A DNA stretch of 64,000 nt from Pseudomonas sp. B21-015. Its GTDB lineage: Bacteria; Pseudomonadota; Gammaproteobacteria; Pseudomonadales; Pseudomonadaceae. Below the pieces are notes generated by a model. It ran no database searches and was not told where the DNA came from. It worked only from the letters and a program-made list of their open reading frames with translations. Position numbers and translations under genes: made by a program. Positions 1-6,313 of this stretch are shown piece by piece (position 1 is the first letter of the stretch; each line of letters starts with the position of its first letter). The stretch is taken from NCBI RefSeq assembly GCF_024749285.1, contig NZ_CP087196.1:4092001-4156000 (forward strand), given 5' to 3'.

Positions 1-1
1 T

Positions 2-529
2 TATGCGCTGATACTCATCGGCCTCCGCACGCGCCTCGGCCTCACCTACTGCATCACCAGCGTCCTTGGCAGCTTTGGCCTTTGCGGTCAGAGCCTTGTG
101 GATCGAACCATCAGGGTCTTTTTCATTGGGCCACGCAAGTGCAACCCGGCTCAACTCAACACCATCAGGAACGCGGAACATAATGCGGAAGCGAGCCGGG
201 TTTCCAACTACAGTCGGAAACACCAGAGCCATTGCATCAAGGTCAATTTCCAGCAGGTCATACAGCACGTGCCGAGTCCACTGAACATCATCGACATCTA
301 GAGAGCAGATGCGGCTCGGCCCCAAAACGACGCCGAGGTTGTGCTGGGGCTTCTTTTCCCAGAACTTGGCAGCTTTCGCCGACTCCGTGAAGTAGCCACC
401 GGGCTTGTTCCACCCCTTCCCCTTCGGACCCTTCTCACCGGGCTCTATCGGGACGAGCGCCAAACCAAATGTGTCGATGTAGAACTGAGCCCAATCAGCA
501 GTAGGCAATCGATTGTCGTGATCACTCAT
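2..529 (-). CDS. Bifunctional DNA primase/polymerase, N-terminal part (cut by the left edge)
   Basis: An open minus-strand frame runs from ATG 529-527 to the left edge without a stop, giving 176 residues starting MSDHDNRLPTADWAQFYIDT. It resembles the Prim-Pol (archaeo-eukaryotic primase fold) N-terminal domain of phage and plasmid replication proteins. The stretch PGEKGPKGKGWNKPGG matches the family N-terminus, and SLDVDD near residue 77 fits the metal-binding DxD motif. Family members usually carry a helicase domain further on, which would lie outside the window. The start overlaps the stop of the upstream zinc-finger gene (ATGA), so the two are translationally coupled. Its likely role is initiation of phage DNA replication. 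Confidence 0.82.
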   Translation of the reverse strand, partial: MSDHDNRLPTADWAQFYIDTFGLALVPIEPGEKGPKGKGWNKPGGYFTESAKAAKFWEKKPQHNLGVVLGPSRICSLDVDDVQWTRHVLYDLLEIDLDAMALVFPTVVGNPARFRIMFRVPDGVELSRVALAWPNEKDPDGSIHKALTAKAKAAKDAGDAVGEAEARAEADEYQRI

Positions 530-729
530 CTGCGCCGCTCCCGCAACCCCTGACAACTGACGCAGGTCGCACAACCCTGGATCGTCTGTTGACGAAGTAA
601 CGGGATAGGTTCGTCGCAATCCTCACAGATTTGGGCGCTGACGGCGCACGTTGGGCGCTGACGGCGATCCAACGCCACCTGTAGGAAGTACTCGGCCTGG
701 TCGTTGGCGATATCGATAACATCAGTCAT
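526..729 (-). CDS. TraR/DksA-type C4 zinc-finger protein
   Basis: The 67-residue protein starts MTDVIDIAND. It has the paired motif CEDC near residue 40 and CATCVSCQ near residue 57, the C4 zinc ribbon of the TraR/DksA family. Phage and plasmid TraR proteins bind the RNA polymerase secondary channel and alter transcription without ppGpp (family knowledge). The start was placed at ATG 729 because it gives the usual short TraR length and sits right at the end of the CII-like gene. The longer frame from 783 would add an unrelated N-terminus. The stop overlaps the start of the primase-polymerase gene by ATGA. Confidence 0.85.
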   Translation of the reverse strand: MTDVIDIANDQAEYFLQVALDRRQRPTCAVSAQICEDCDEPIPLLRQQTIQGCATCVSCQGLRERRR

Positions 730-1210
730 CTTGGCGGGCCTCCATCGCTTCCCTGGCCCCGGCCATGATGCCCAACACCGCACGGATTACGTCGTTGCCG
801 TGCTTCTCCAGGCATTCAACTTCGCGCGGCTCCCAGACGTTGTCGGCGGCACCTTCGTGCATGCTGGAAACAAACAGGCCGGTCTGGTGTAGCACCTTGC
901 TGACCGCCAGCAAAGCTTCCTTGGTCGGCGCCGCCGCTTCCGGCTTGTACCAGACCATGCCAGCGGGCCGCATCAGGGCATCCAGCAACAAGGGATTTGC
1001 CGTCAGGCGTATCACCTCCTCCAGCTCATCAGGATCAAGCCACCGGCGCTCTTCGTCGTGCTTTAGTTTCTTCTGGAGAGTGTCGTAATCGATGACCATG
1101 TCCAGCGCCAGAGCAGTTACACCGCCCCGATAATCATGGCCTGCCCGGTAAAGGGCTTTGCGCAGCGAAAGGACCGGGCCGGCGCCCGGCAAAAGATCTG
1201 TGCGACTCAT
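722..1210 (-). CDS. Phage regulatory CII-family protein
   Basis: The 162-residue protein has an N-terminal helix-turn-helix-like region (ALDMVIDYDTLQKKLKHDEE, residues about 34-53) and the segment LDPDELEEVIRLT. This is the usual build of the phage regulatory CII family in Pseudomonas and enterobacterial prophages. The family is thought to steer the lysogeny decision by activating transcription. It follows the Cro-like gene on the leftward transcript after a 318-base leader with three large hairpins, and its 3' end overlaps the start of the zinc-finger gene by 8 bases. Function is inferred from family and position. Confidence 0.78.
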   Translation of the reverse strand: MSRTDLLPGAGPVLSLRKALYRAGHDYRGGVTALALDMVIDYDTLQKKLKHDEERRWLDPDELEEVIRLTANPLLLDALMRPAGMVWYKPEAAAPTKEALLAVSKVLHQTGLFVSSMHEGAADNVWEPREVECLEKHGNDVIRAVLGIMAGAREAMEARQDD

Positions 1211-1321
1211 AACCGTAAATCCCCTGTTTACGGTGTGGCCGTAGAGCCAAACACGCTCTATTCTACGACCACGACCGATGTGCTGTGCGAATCGTGCTGT
1301 GCAGCACGGTTCATCGTTCCA

Positions 1322-1362
1322 GTCGGCCCAGGGGATCTTATGGTGAGAGGTCCTGGGCCGAC
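1322..1362 (-). ncRNA. Stem-loop 3 of the leftward leader, conserved loop motif
   Basis: A perfect 11-bp stem (1322-1332 with 1352-1362) encloses a 19-base loop. On the transcribed minus strand the loop reads ACCTCTCACCATAAGATCC. The loop core recurs in hairpins at 1407-1438, 1482-1525, 2612-2639 and 5609-5646 while the stem sequences differ. That pattern indicates selection on the loop and on pairing. No run of T follows, so it is not a simple terminator. It lies 112 bases upstream of the CII-like start. Confidence 0.65.
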
Positions 1363-1406
1363 GCGCTATGTAGCGACTTGCATGTACGTGTAGCTCGTTA
1401 CTTCCG

Positions 1407-1438
1407 GCCTGGTGTTTCTTTGGTGAGAGGTTCCAGGC
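1407..1438 (-). ncRNA. Stem-loop 2 of the leftward leader, conserved loop motif
   Basis: A 6-bp stem (1407-1412 with 1433-1438) encloses a 20-base loop that reads AACCTCTCACCAAAGAAACA on the minus strand. It shares the CCTCTCACCA core with its neighbours but has a different and shorter stem. It is the weakest of the three leader hairpins. Confidence 0.55.
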
Positions 1439-1481
1439 AGGTGTTTCATGTGGCGTTATGGTGTGTGCTGCGTATCGCCAC

Positions 1482-1525
1482 TGCTGGGCTGGGGGATTCT
1501 TATGGTGAGAGGCCCCAGCTCAGCA
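1482..1525 (-). ncRNA. Stem-loop 1 of the leftward leader, conserved loop motif
   Basis: A 13-bp stem (1482-1494 with 1513-1525, one G-T pair) encloses the loop CCTCTCACCATAAGAATC on the minus strand. It begins only 4 bases after the end of the Cro-like gene, so it could also mark a processing or attenuation point between the Cro-like and CII-like genes. There is no T-run on either side. See the family entry under findings. Confidence 0.65.
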
Positions 1526-1528
1526 CTT

Positions 1529-1756
1529 TTATGCACCCTTTGAGCCTCTCAAATATGCCCAATCTATGTCTGGGCGAAGCTGCTCACAGGTAACAACACC
1601 TTGACTCTCACGTTCGATACAAACAGCCAACGCGACGCTAGCCCTTCGGTTTCCATATGCGACTTGTCTCAGCTGCCCTGCGGATGTGAGACAGCGGGCA
1701 GCAAACGCATCAAGCGCATTCTTATCTAAAGCTTTGATGTAGTCGTGCAAGGTCAT
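1529..1756 (-). CDS. Cro/YdaS-like helix-turn-helix regulator
   Basis: The 75-residue protein starts MTLHDYIKALDKNALDAFAA and carries the segment CLTSAGQLRQVAYGNRRASV. This is the layout of YdaS/Cro-type antirepressors (an asparagine or arginine-rich recognition helix after GQL/SYLSQ). It is the first gene of the leftward transcript and is divergent from the CI-like repressor across a 99-base region with operator-like palindromes. It most likely acts as the Cro counterpart of that repressor. The assignment rests on size, motif and position. Confidence 0.78.
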   Translation of the reverse strand: MTLHDYIKALDKNALDAFAARCLTSAGQLRQVAYGNRRASVALAVCIERESQGVVTCEQLRPDIDWAYLRGSKGA

Positions 1757-1781
1757 AGCCGTCTCCTGTCATACGACAAGA

Positions 1782-1835
1782 TTAGCAATTGCTAAACATC
1801 AGAGCAATAGCAATCTGTAATTTACTAAGTGCTAA
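1782..1835. promoter_or_regulatory. Divergent operator region between the Cro-like and CI-like genes
   Basis: TTAGCAATTGCTAA at 1782-1795 is a perfect 14-bp palindrome. A weaker half-matching copy, TTACTAAGTGCTAA, lies at 1822-1835, and GCAATAGCAAT sits between them. The same palindrome recurs downstream of the repressor gene at 2567-2580 and 2592-2605. The placement matches lambda-like operators controlling the leftward and repressor promoters. Which protein binds which copy cannot be told from sequence. Confidence 0.7.
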
Positions 1836-1855
1836 ATGGGCGTAAAAATTCAGGG

Positions 1856-2506
1856 ATGAATATCAATGAACTCCGCGTGGAAGCTTTGAGGCGCCTGATT
1901 GGCAACCTGAAAGCCAAAGAATTCGCCGATAAGCATGATCTCGATGCTTCTTACATTTCCCAACTCTTGAATGGCCATAGGCCTATGGGGGAGAAAGCAG
2001 CGAAGACTCTGGAGCAGAAAATTGGCTTAACTGCCGGCACGTTGGTCATGCCATCGCTCTCCATTGACGCACCAACAGACTCCAATCTGCACCCGGGTCC
2101 AGAGTTCACTAGGCCCTTTCGTCGAGCCACCATTCGAGGTACAGCGCAGTTGGGTCCAAGTGGATATTGGGAAGCTCTAGAAGCAACAGATGGCTGGATT
2201 GACGTCCCTACCGCAGATCCTGGCGCCTACTCATTAAGAGTTAAAGGCGAGTCAATGGCACCAGCCATCCGGAATGGCTGGGTCGTTTGGTGCGAACCAA
2301 ATCACAACCTAATACCTGGTGAATATGTGATGGTTCGACGCGTGAACGGCGAGTGCATGGTGAAAGAGCTTTTGTATGAGAATCACGAGGAGGTCAGCCT
2401 AATGGCCGTAAACGACGGCTATGGCCGCCTGACAATCCCCCGTAATGAGATTGAGCAGATTCATTATGTTGGCGGGATTGTTCCACCGAGCAAAATCAAA
2501 TATTGA
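1856..2506 (+). CDS. CI-like phage repressor, XRE helix-turn-helix plus S24 LexA-like domain
   Basis: The 216-residue protein has an XRE-type DNA-binding N-terminus (residues about 5-58, with KEFADKHDLDASYISQLLNG) and a C-terminal S24/LexA-like domain. The domain holds GESMAP with Ser133 and a candidate partner Lys170 in MVKE. The usual Ala-Gly or Cys-Gly cleavage pair is not seen: the matching place reads GTAQLGPSG. RecA-driven self-cleavage is therefore uncertain, and lysogeny may be broken by an antirepressor such as the downstream KilAC-type protein. ATG 1856 was preferred over GTG 1829 because it places the helix-turn-helix at the usual distance. The gene is flanked by operator palindromes and followed by a terminator. 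Confidence 0.88.
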   Translation: MNINELRVEALRRLIGNLKAKEFADKHDLDASYISQLLNGHRPMGEKAAKTLEQKIGLTAGTLVMPSLSIDAPTDSNLHPGPEFTRPFRRATIRGTAQLGPSGYWEALEATDGWIDVPTADPGAYSLRVKGESMAPAIRNGWVVWCEPNHNLIPGEYVMVRRVNGECMVKELLYENHEEVSLMAVNDGYGRLTIPRNEIEQIHYVGGIVPPSKIKY

Positions 2507-2523
2507 TCGTCCCTCTTGATTGA

Positions 2524-2548
2524 AACCCGCATCCAGCGGGTTTTTTTT
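2524..2548 (+). terminator. Rho-independent terminator after the CI-like gene
   Basis: The stem AACCCGC / GCGGGTT with a 5-base loop is followed by an unbroken T-run, 18 bases after the repressor stop. It separates repressor transcription from the rightward early promoter just downstream. Confidence 0.9.
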
Positions 2549-2566
2549 GGGCTGAATCAAAGTAAA

Positions 2567-2605
2567 TTAGCATCTGCTATTGCTAATTTATTTAGCTATT
2601 GCTAA
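2567..2605. promoter_or_regulatory. Rightward early operator/promoter region with two palindromes
   Basis: TTAGCATCTGCTAT (2567-2580) and TTAGCTATTGCTAA (2592-2605) are near-copies of the TTAGCAATTGCTAA palindrome found upstream of the repressor gene. They lie in AT-rich DNA just before the rightward early operon. The spacing of about 25 bases between site starts suggests cooperative repressor binding over the early promoter. No unambiguous -35/-10 pair could be fixed. Confidence 0.7.
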
Positions 2606-2611
2606 TTTTGC

Positions 2612-2639
2612 CTCGTACCCCTCTCACCAAGAGTACGAG
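2612..2639 (+). ncRNA. Stem-loop at the head of the rightward transcript, conserved loop motif
   Basis: A perfect 7-bp stem (CTCGTAC 2612-2618 with GTACGAG 2633-2639) encloses the loop CCCTCTCACCAAGA. The loop carries the same core as the three hairpins of the leftward transcript, in the same sense relative to transcription. The 3' arm ends two bases before the ATG of the next small gene and contains its only purine-rich ribosome-binding candidate, so folding could hide that start. Confidence 0.62.
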
Positions 2640-2641
2640 AC

Positions 2642-2836
2642 ATGCAAACCACACAGCACAGCAACACCCGCTGCCCCGTCTACCTGCACCCGGCAGCAGC
2701 CTCCAATCGCGCAGCAGTAATCGCCATTCAGCAGACCACCGGACTGCTGGTCATCACTAATGCGCGCAGCAAAACCTCCCCTGCCCAGCTCATCGGCACT
2801 TCGGACACTTCCCCATGGGGAGGTGACGCAGCATGA
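2642..2836 (+). CDS. Small phage protein of unknown function
   Basis: This 64-residue frame (MQTTQHSNTRCPVYLHP...) is the first gene of the rightward early operon. It has no motif I recognise. The evidence that it is coding is its position right after the operator and hairpin, its ATGA overlap with the dNMP kinase start, and good codon use. Its ribosome-binding region lies in the 3' arm of the preceding hairpin. Confidence 0.6.
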   Translation: MQTTQHSNTRCPVYLHPAAASNRAAVIAIQQTTGLLVITNARSKTSPAQLIGTSDTSPWGGDAA

Positions 2837-3405
2837 AGCAGCTCTTGATCGGCCTCGCCGGCCTCGCTCGCTCTGGCAAAACCACCGCAGCCAATCACTT
2901 GGCGAACATTCACGGCTTTCAGACATATGCATTTGCCGATCCGCTCCGCGACGGACTGATGAACATCCTCAACCTGAGCCCATGCGATTTCGACGGCGCC
3001 CGCAAAGAGCAACCGATTGATTGGCTGGGACGTTCCCCGCGAGAGCTTATGCAGTCCCTCGGGACTGACTGGGGCCGCAACATGGTTCACCCGGAGCTCT
3101 GGCTTCTACTGGCCGAACAAAATCTCGAATTCCTCGGCCAGACCCACGACAACGCCACTGGCTTCGTGATCAGCGACCTACGATTCGAGAACGAAGCCGA
3201 CTTTGTCCGCCAGCGCGGCGGGATCGTTCTCCACATCATTCGCCCTGACGCAGCCGAGGTGAACCCACACGTGAGCGAATCGGGCGTTGGCATTCAGGAC
3301 AATGATCTGGTGTTGCACAACGACGGCGCACTCGACGATCTGTTCGGCCAGCTTGATGAGTTCTTCACGGCCCTGACCGCTCGCTTCGAAAGCCACGCAG
3401 CCTGA
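2833..3405 (+). CDS. Phage deoxynucleoside monophosphate kinase
   Basis: The 190-residue protein begins with a hydrophobic strand and the P-loop GLARSGKTT (residues 10-18). It also has RSPRELMQSLGTDWGR (about 75-90) and DLRFENEAD (about 115-123), features typical of T4-type dNMP kinases found in phages. Such enzymes phosphorylate dGMP, dTMP or modified dCMP to supply phage DNA synthesis. Here it may serve the replication genes of the same element. Its start overlaps the preceding stop (ATGA). Confidence 0.85.
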   Translation: MKQLLIGLAGLARSGKTTAANHLANIHGFQTYAFADPLRDGLMNILNLSPCDFDGARKEQPIDWLGRSPRELMQSLGTDWGRNMVHPELWLLLAEQNLEFLGQTHDNATGFVISDLRFENEADFVRQRGGIVLHIIRPDAAEVNPHVSESGVGIQDNDLVLHNDGALDDLFGQLDEFFTALTARFESHAA

Positions 3406-3415
3406 GGACCGCGCT

Positions 3416-3691
3416 ATGAACCGCACCCTGGACGAAACGGCCGCCGTGCTCGGCCTCAAACCCCGGAAGTTCCGCGAGCAACTGCGTGAGCTTCGCGTGC
3501 TGACGCAAAGCGGCGACCTGGCCAGCCATCACCGTGGCGGCGGCAATCTGTTTTCAGACCCGCGCAGCGTCCAGATCGGAACCACCAACCGCTATAAGCA
3601 CTATGCCGTGGTGATGGTCACAGAGGCTGGCGTGCAATGGCTGGCAAAGAAACTTGGCATCGCCATCACGCACAAGGACGCCGCCGCATGA
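3416..3691 (+). CDS. Stand-alone KilAC-type (phage antirepressor C-terminal) domain protein
   Basis: The 91-residue protein resembles the C-terminal KilAC domain of phage antirepressors. It has a winged-helix start (LDETAAVLGLKPRKFREQLR), a middle segment RYKHYAVVMVTEAGVQWLAKK, and a short tail. The N-terminal BRO or AntA/B domain of a full antirepressor is absent, and no frame upstream supplies it. The protein could bind DNA or the CI-like repressor. A role in induction is an inference. Its stop overlaps the next start (ATGA). Confidence 0.72.
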   Translation: MNRTLDETAAVLGLKPRKFREQLRELRVLTQSGDLASHHRGGGNLFSDPRSVQIGTTNRYKHYAVVMVTEAGVQWLAKKLGIAITHKDAAA

Positions 3692-4071
3692 AAACCAACT
3701 ACTTCAATGCCTACACCCAAGCTCTCGGCGCTCTACGACTGATTCCAATCTATCTGGACAGCCCAGGGGTGGTAAGCCGCGCCACGCTTATCGGCGCCGC
3801 AAGCGAAGCCATTGACCTGTTGGACAGTATCCCTTGCCGCACAGTGGAGCTAGCTGAGGTCTTTCGCTGCGTGAACGACGTGATTCAAGAAGGCCAGACG
3901 GCCTACGTCACCCCAACCAACTCACCGGAGTATCCGTTCGGCGCCGTCGTCGCTGACGAAAAAGGCCAGATCTGCGCTGCGGCCATGGGCAAGAGCAAAG
4001 AAGGCCTCGCCGAACTGATCCGCCTCAAGTTGGTGCCCCGATCGGAGGGGTTCGGGGAGGACGCGGCGTGA
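3688..4071 (+). CDS. Phage protein of unknown function
   Basis: The 127-residue protein starts MKTNYFNAYTQALGALRLIP. I do not recognise a family. It has a mostly helical N-terminal half and a C-terminal piece (PFGAVVADEKGQICAAAMGK, residues about 86-105) that reads like a short beta-hairpin. ATG 3688 was chosen because it overlaps the previous stop (ATGA), the habit of this operon. The longer frame from 3637 would run through the end of the KilAC gene. Its own stop overlaps the GTG start of the next gene. Confidence 0.65.
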   Translation: MKTNYFNAYTQALGALRLIPIYLDSPGVVSRATLIGAASEAIDLLDSIPCRTVELAEVFRCVNDVIQEGQTAYVTPTNSPEYPFGAVVADEKGQICAAAMGKSKEGLAELIRLKLVPRSEGFGEDAA

Positions 4072-4313
4072 GCGACACCATTGACCAACTGCGAAAGGAA
4101 TGGGCGACACCATGCCCAACGCTATCGGCCATCCGCGAGCGTTACTTCTCCCACATATCTAGCGATCGCTACCTACTACGCCGCATCAGCGCCGGGCGGA
4201 TTCAGTTGAAAGTGACCCGCCTAGGCGGAGCAGGGAATAAAGGCACAGCAGTTGTGTACCTGCACGACCTGGCCGCCTACCTAGATGCCCAAGCGGCCAA
4301 GCAAGCAGCCTAA
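4068..4313 (+). CDS. PrtN-family (pyocin activator-like) protein, first copy
   Basis: The 81-residue protein starts at GTG 4068, overlapping the previous stop (GTGA). It has the PrtN-family build: a tyrosine and arginine-rich first part (IRERYFSHISSDRYLLRRIS) and the closing signature VVYLHDLAAYLDAQAAKQAA. PrtN of P. aeruginosa activates pyocin genes by binding P-boxes, but many prophage-borne relatives are small and of unproved function. A second relative lies at 9676-9951 in the same operon. This copy is more diverged at its N-terminus. Confidence 0.72.
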   Translation: MSDTIDQLRKEWATPCPTLSAIRERYFSHISSDRYLLRRISAGRIQLKVTRLGGAGNKGTAVVYLHDLAAYLDAQAAKQAA

Positions 4314-4372
4314 TCCACCGGTAGCCCCTGCCGTCCAGGGGCAAACAACCAGCACGCAATGAGGCACAGCAC

Positions 4373-4717
4373 ATGAGCAAAGCACGTCCCTTCATCGACA
4401 CGCTACGGGATATCGAGGCCGGAGGTCTACTCGATGAACTCAGCGAAACCCAACACAGCCTGATCGATGCTATCCGCCAGACCGGCAAGAGCGGAGAGCT
4501 GAACATCAAGCTGATTTATAAGCCTGACGGCAGCGGCCAGATGACAATCAAGGCCGACGTCAAAGCGAAAGAACCGATCCTGTCTCGCGGCACATCGCTG
4601 TTCTTCCTGACGCCCGAAGGCAACCTGACCCGCCGCGACCCACGCCAACAAGACTTGCCGCTGCGCACCGTCAGCGAAGAGCACGCGCCCGACAAATTGC
4701 GCCACGTCAGTCAATAA
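4373..4717 (+). CDS. Phage protein of unknown function
   Basis: The 114-residue protein starts MSKARPFIDTLRDIEAGGLL after a ribosome-binding region (AATGAGGCACAGCAC). Residues 42-70 (ELNIKLIYKPDGSGQMTIKA) look like a beta-rich strand pair, and the tail is charged and proline-rich. It is common for such a protein to precede DUF2303 in phage early operons. No function is known to me. A GC-rich hairpin (GCCCCTG / CAGGGGC, about 4325-4341) sits in its leader. Confidence 0.65.
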   Translation: MSKARPFIDTLRDIEAGGLLDELSETQHSLIDAIRQTGKSGELNIKLIYKPDGSGQMTIKADVKAKEPILSRGTSLFFLTPEGNLTRRDPRQQDLPLRTVSEEHAPDKLRHVSQ

Positions 4718-4727
4718 CTTCTGACTT

Positions 4728-4742
4728 CAAAACCTCTCACCA
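4728..4742 (+). ncRNA. Degenerate copy of the hairpin-loop motif
   Basis: AAACCTCTCACCACA matches the first ten bases of the conserved loop (CCTCTCACCA). I could not find flanking arms of useful length, so this is either a decayed copy or a chance match. It lies in the gap before the DUF2303 gene, as the other copies lie in gaps between genes. Confidence 0.3.
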
Positions 4743-4768
4743 CAGCATCACCCAATGGAGCACATCCA

Positions 4769-5590
4769 ATGCAAGAAGCCCTACAGCAACTGGTCACCCT
4801 CGCGCAGACCATCGGCAAGCCAGTCGATCATGCCGCCCTGTCCGCGCCATACGCCTTGATTCCAGCCGGCGTGAAGCTGCAAGACCTGGAAGGCCTGCTG
4901 CCAGCACCGACGCGCATCCGCCAGGGCATCACTGTCCTCGATGCTGACACCTTCATCGCGTACGTAAACCGCTTTGCTAGCCCGGCAGCCGCAGTGTTCT
5001 GCAATGGCCCAGACGGCCGCACCTTCACCGCCGTGCTGGACTACCACCAACCTGAAACGCCGGCGTGGGGTCAGCACAAAGCCGAATACTGCTGCCCGAT
5101 CAGCATCGAGTGGGGTCGATGGAAGGCCGGGGATCGCAAGCGCATGAGCCAAGCTGAATTCGCGGAATTTATCGAAGAGAACATCAAAGACATCACCAGC
5201 CCCGCCGACCTGCCGCAGGCACCGAACTCCGCAGACATGCTGGAGATCAGTCGAACCCTCGAAGCTAAGAAGAACATTAGCTTCCGCCAAGGCACTCGCC
5301 TGGACAACGGCCAGGTGCAGCTGACTTACAACGAAGAAATCGACGGCCGCGCCGGTGAAGCTGGCCAGCTCAGCATCCCTGAACAATTCTTCATTGCCGT
5401 GAAACCGTTCCTTGGTGGCGACGCGTTCTGCGTCCCTGCCCGCTTCCGCTACCGCATTCTGGAAGGCCGCCTGCAAATGTGGTTCGAGCTGGTGCGCCCT
5501 GACAAGGTGCTTGAGGAGGCCTACAACGCCGTTCGCCAGAAGATCCAAAGCACCATAGGCGAAGTACCGCTGTACGAAGCCACCCTGTAA
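4769..5590 (+). CDS. DUF2303 family protein (YfdQ-like)
   Basis: The 273-residue protein matches DUF2303, known from E. coli prophage protein YfdQ. Typical stretches are GITVLDADTFIAYVNRF (about 54-70), AVLDYHQPETPAWGQHKA (about 89-106) and the C-terminal FRYRILEGRLQMWFELVRP. The family is frequent in early regions of temperate phages, and its biochemical role is unknown. The start is supported by the leader GGAGCACATCCA, very close to that of the gene at 5666 (GGAGCACAGCAC). Confidence 0.82.
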   Translation: MQEALQQLVTLAQTIGKPVDHAALSAPYALIPAGVKLQDLEGLLPAPTRIRQGITVLDADTFIAYVNRFASPAAAVFCNGPDGRTFTAVLDYHQPETPAWGQHKAEYCCPISIEWGRWKAGDRKRMSQAEFAEFIEENIKDITSPADLPQAPNSADMLEISRTLEAKKNISFRQGTRLDNGQVQLTYNEEIDGRAGEAGQLSIPEQFFIAVKPFLGGDAFCVPARFRYRILEGRLQMWFELVRPDKVLEEAYNAVRQKIQSTIGEVPLYEATL

Positions 5591-5608
5591 CTAAACCCCA
5601 AGCAACAC

Positions 5609-5646
5609 CCCGCCGCCGGCCTCTCACCAAGAATCCCGGCGGCGGG
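5609..5646 (+). ncRNA. GC-rich stem-loop in the early operon, conserved loop motif
   Basis: An 11-bp perfect stem (5609-5619 with 5636-5646, all G/C) holds the loop CCTCTCACCAAGAATC. The loop is nearly the same as in the hairpins at 1482-1525 and 1322-1362, although the stem is unrelated. It lies between the DUF2303 stop and the next start, without a T-run. This is the strongest copy in the rightward transcript. Confidence 0.65.
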
Positions 5647-5665
5647 CTCTACCGGAGCACAGCAC

Positions 5666-6313
5666 ATGCACGCACAGAACACGATCATCTTCATCGGAAT
5701 GGCCTTCGGCCTGGCCTTGTTGGGGTATTACATCCGCAAGCTCATTCTTCGGGCAATGGCTCGCAGCTATGAAGCCGGACTGGCCGAGCGCAACGGGCTG
5801 CATAGTCTGCGAATCACCGCACTGAATAGTGACCTGGCCACCATCACACAACTCCGCAACCAAGAAGCCCAGGAACTGACCAATCTGCGGAGGCGATTGA
5901 ACGGCATCAAGGCGACTGTCTTCATATCGACCGACTATCGCAATTTGACGGAGATCACCAAGTTCCTGGCACTCGCGCTTCAGACCTGGAAGGCACTGAA
6001 AGGCACCGAATCCACCCAGGCGAGAGCCAAACAACTGATCAAGATCTCCCGCGCCTTGGAGCACCGCGTCTTTCACACCGTGGAAATGGCGAACAGCCTC
6101 AACGCGCAGCCTCTGGATACTCAGCTCATTGAATGGCTGGACAAGCGCGGCAGCTTCTACGCAGAGCCCGAGCTAAGCTCGATCAGTTTCCCCCACAACT
6201 CTGACCTCGAAGGCTACAACCATCTGCGCGATGCACTGCGCGAAGCCTATGAATTGGACATGAAACGTCAGGCTATCGAACTCGGCCAACTGCCCGCGGA
6301 GAACGCAGCATGA
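5666..6313 (+). CDS. Membrane-anchored coiled-coil phage protein of unknown function
   Basis: The 215-residue protein has one N-terminal membrane segment (residues about 7-29, IIFIGMAFGLALLGYYI then basic RKLILRAMAR, suggesting the rest is cytoplasmic). A probable coiled coil (about 55-80) and a helical C-terminal half follow. No family is recognised. It sits between DUF2303 and a DHH phosphoesterase and overlaps the latter's start by 4 bases. Superinfection exclusion or a membrane link for replication are possible, but nothing in the sequence decides. Confidence 0.62.
   Translation: MHAQNTIIFIGMAFGLALLGYYIRKLILRAMARSYEAGLAERNGLHSLRITALNSDLATITQLRNQEAQELTNLRRRLNGIKATVFISTDYRNLTEITKFLALALQTWKALKGTESTQARAKQLIKISRALEHRVFHTVEMANSLNAQPLDTQLIEWLDKRGSFYAEPELSSISFPHNSDLEGYNHLRDALREAYELDMKRQAIELGQLPAENAA

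Noticed and set aside
3416-5590. Anti-CRISPR or defence-island content in the phage early operon
   Set aside because: Several small unknown genes are present, but no Aca-like partner, known motif or other support was seen.
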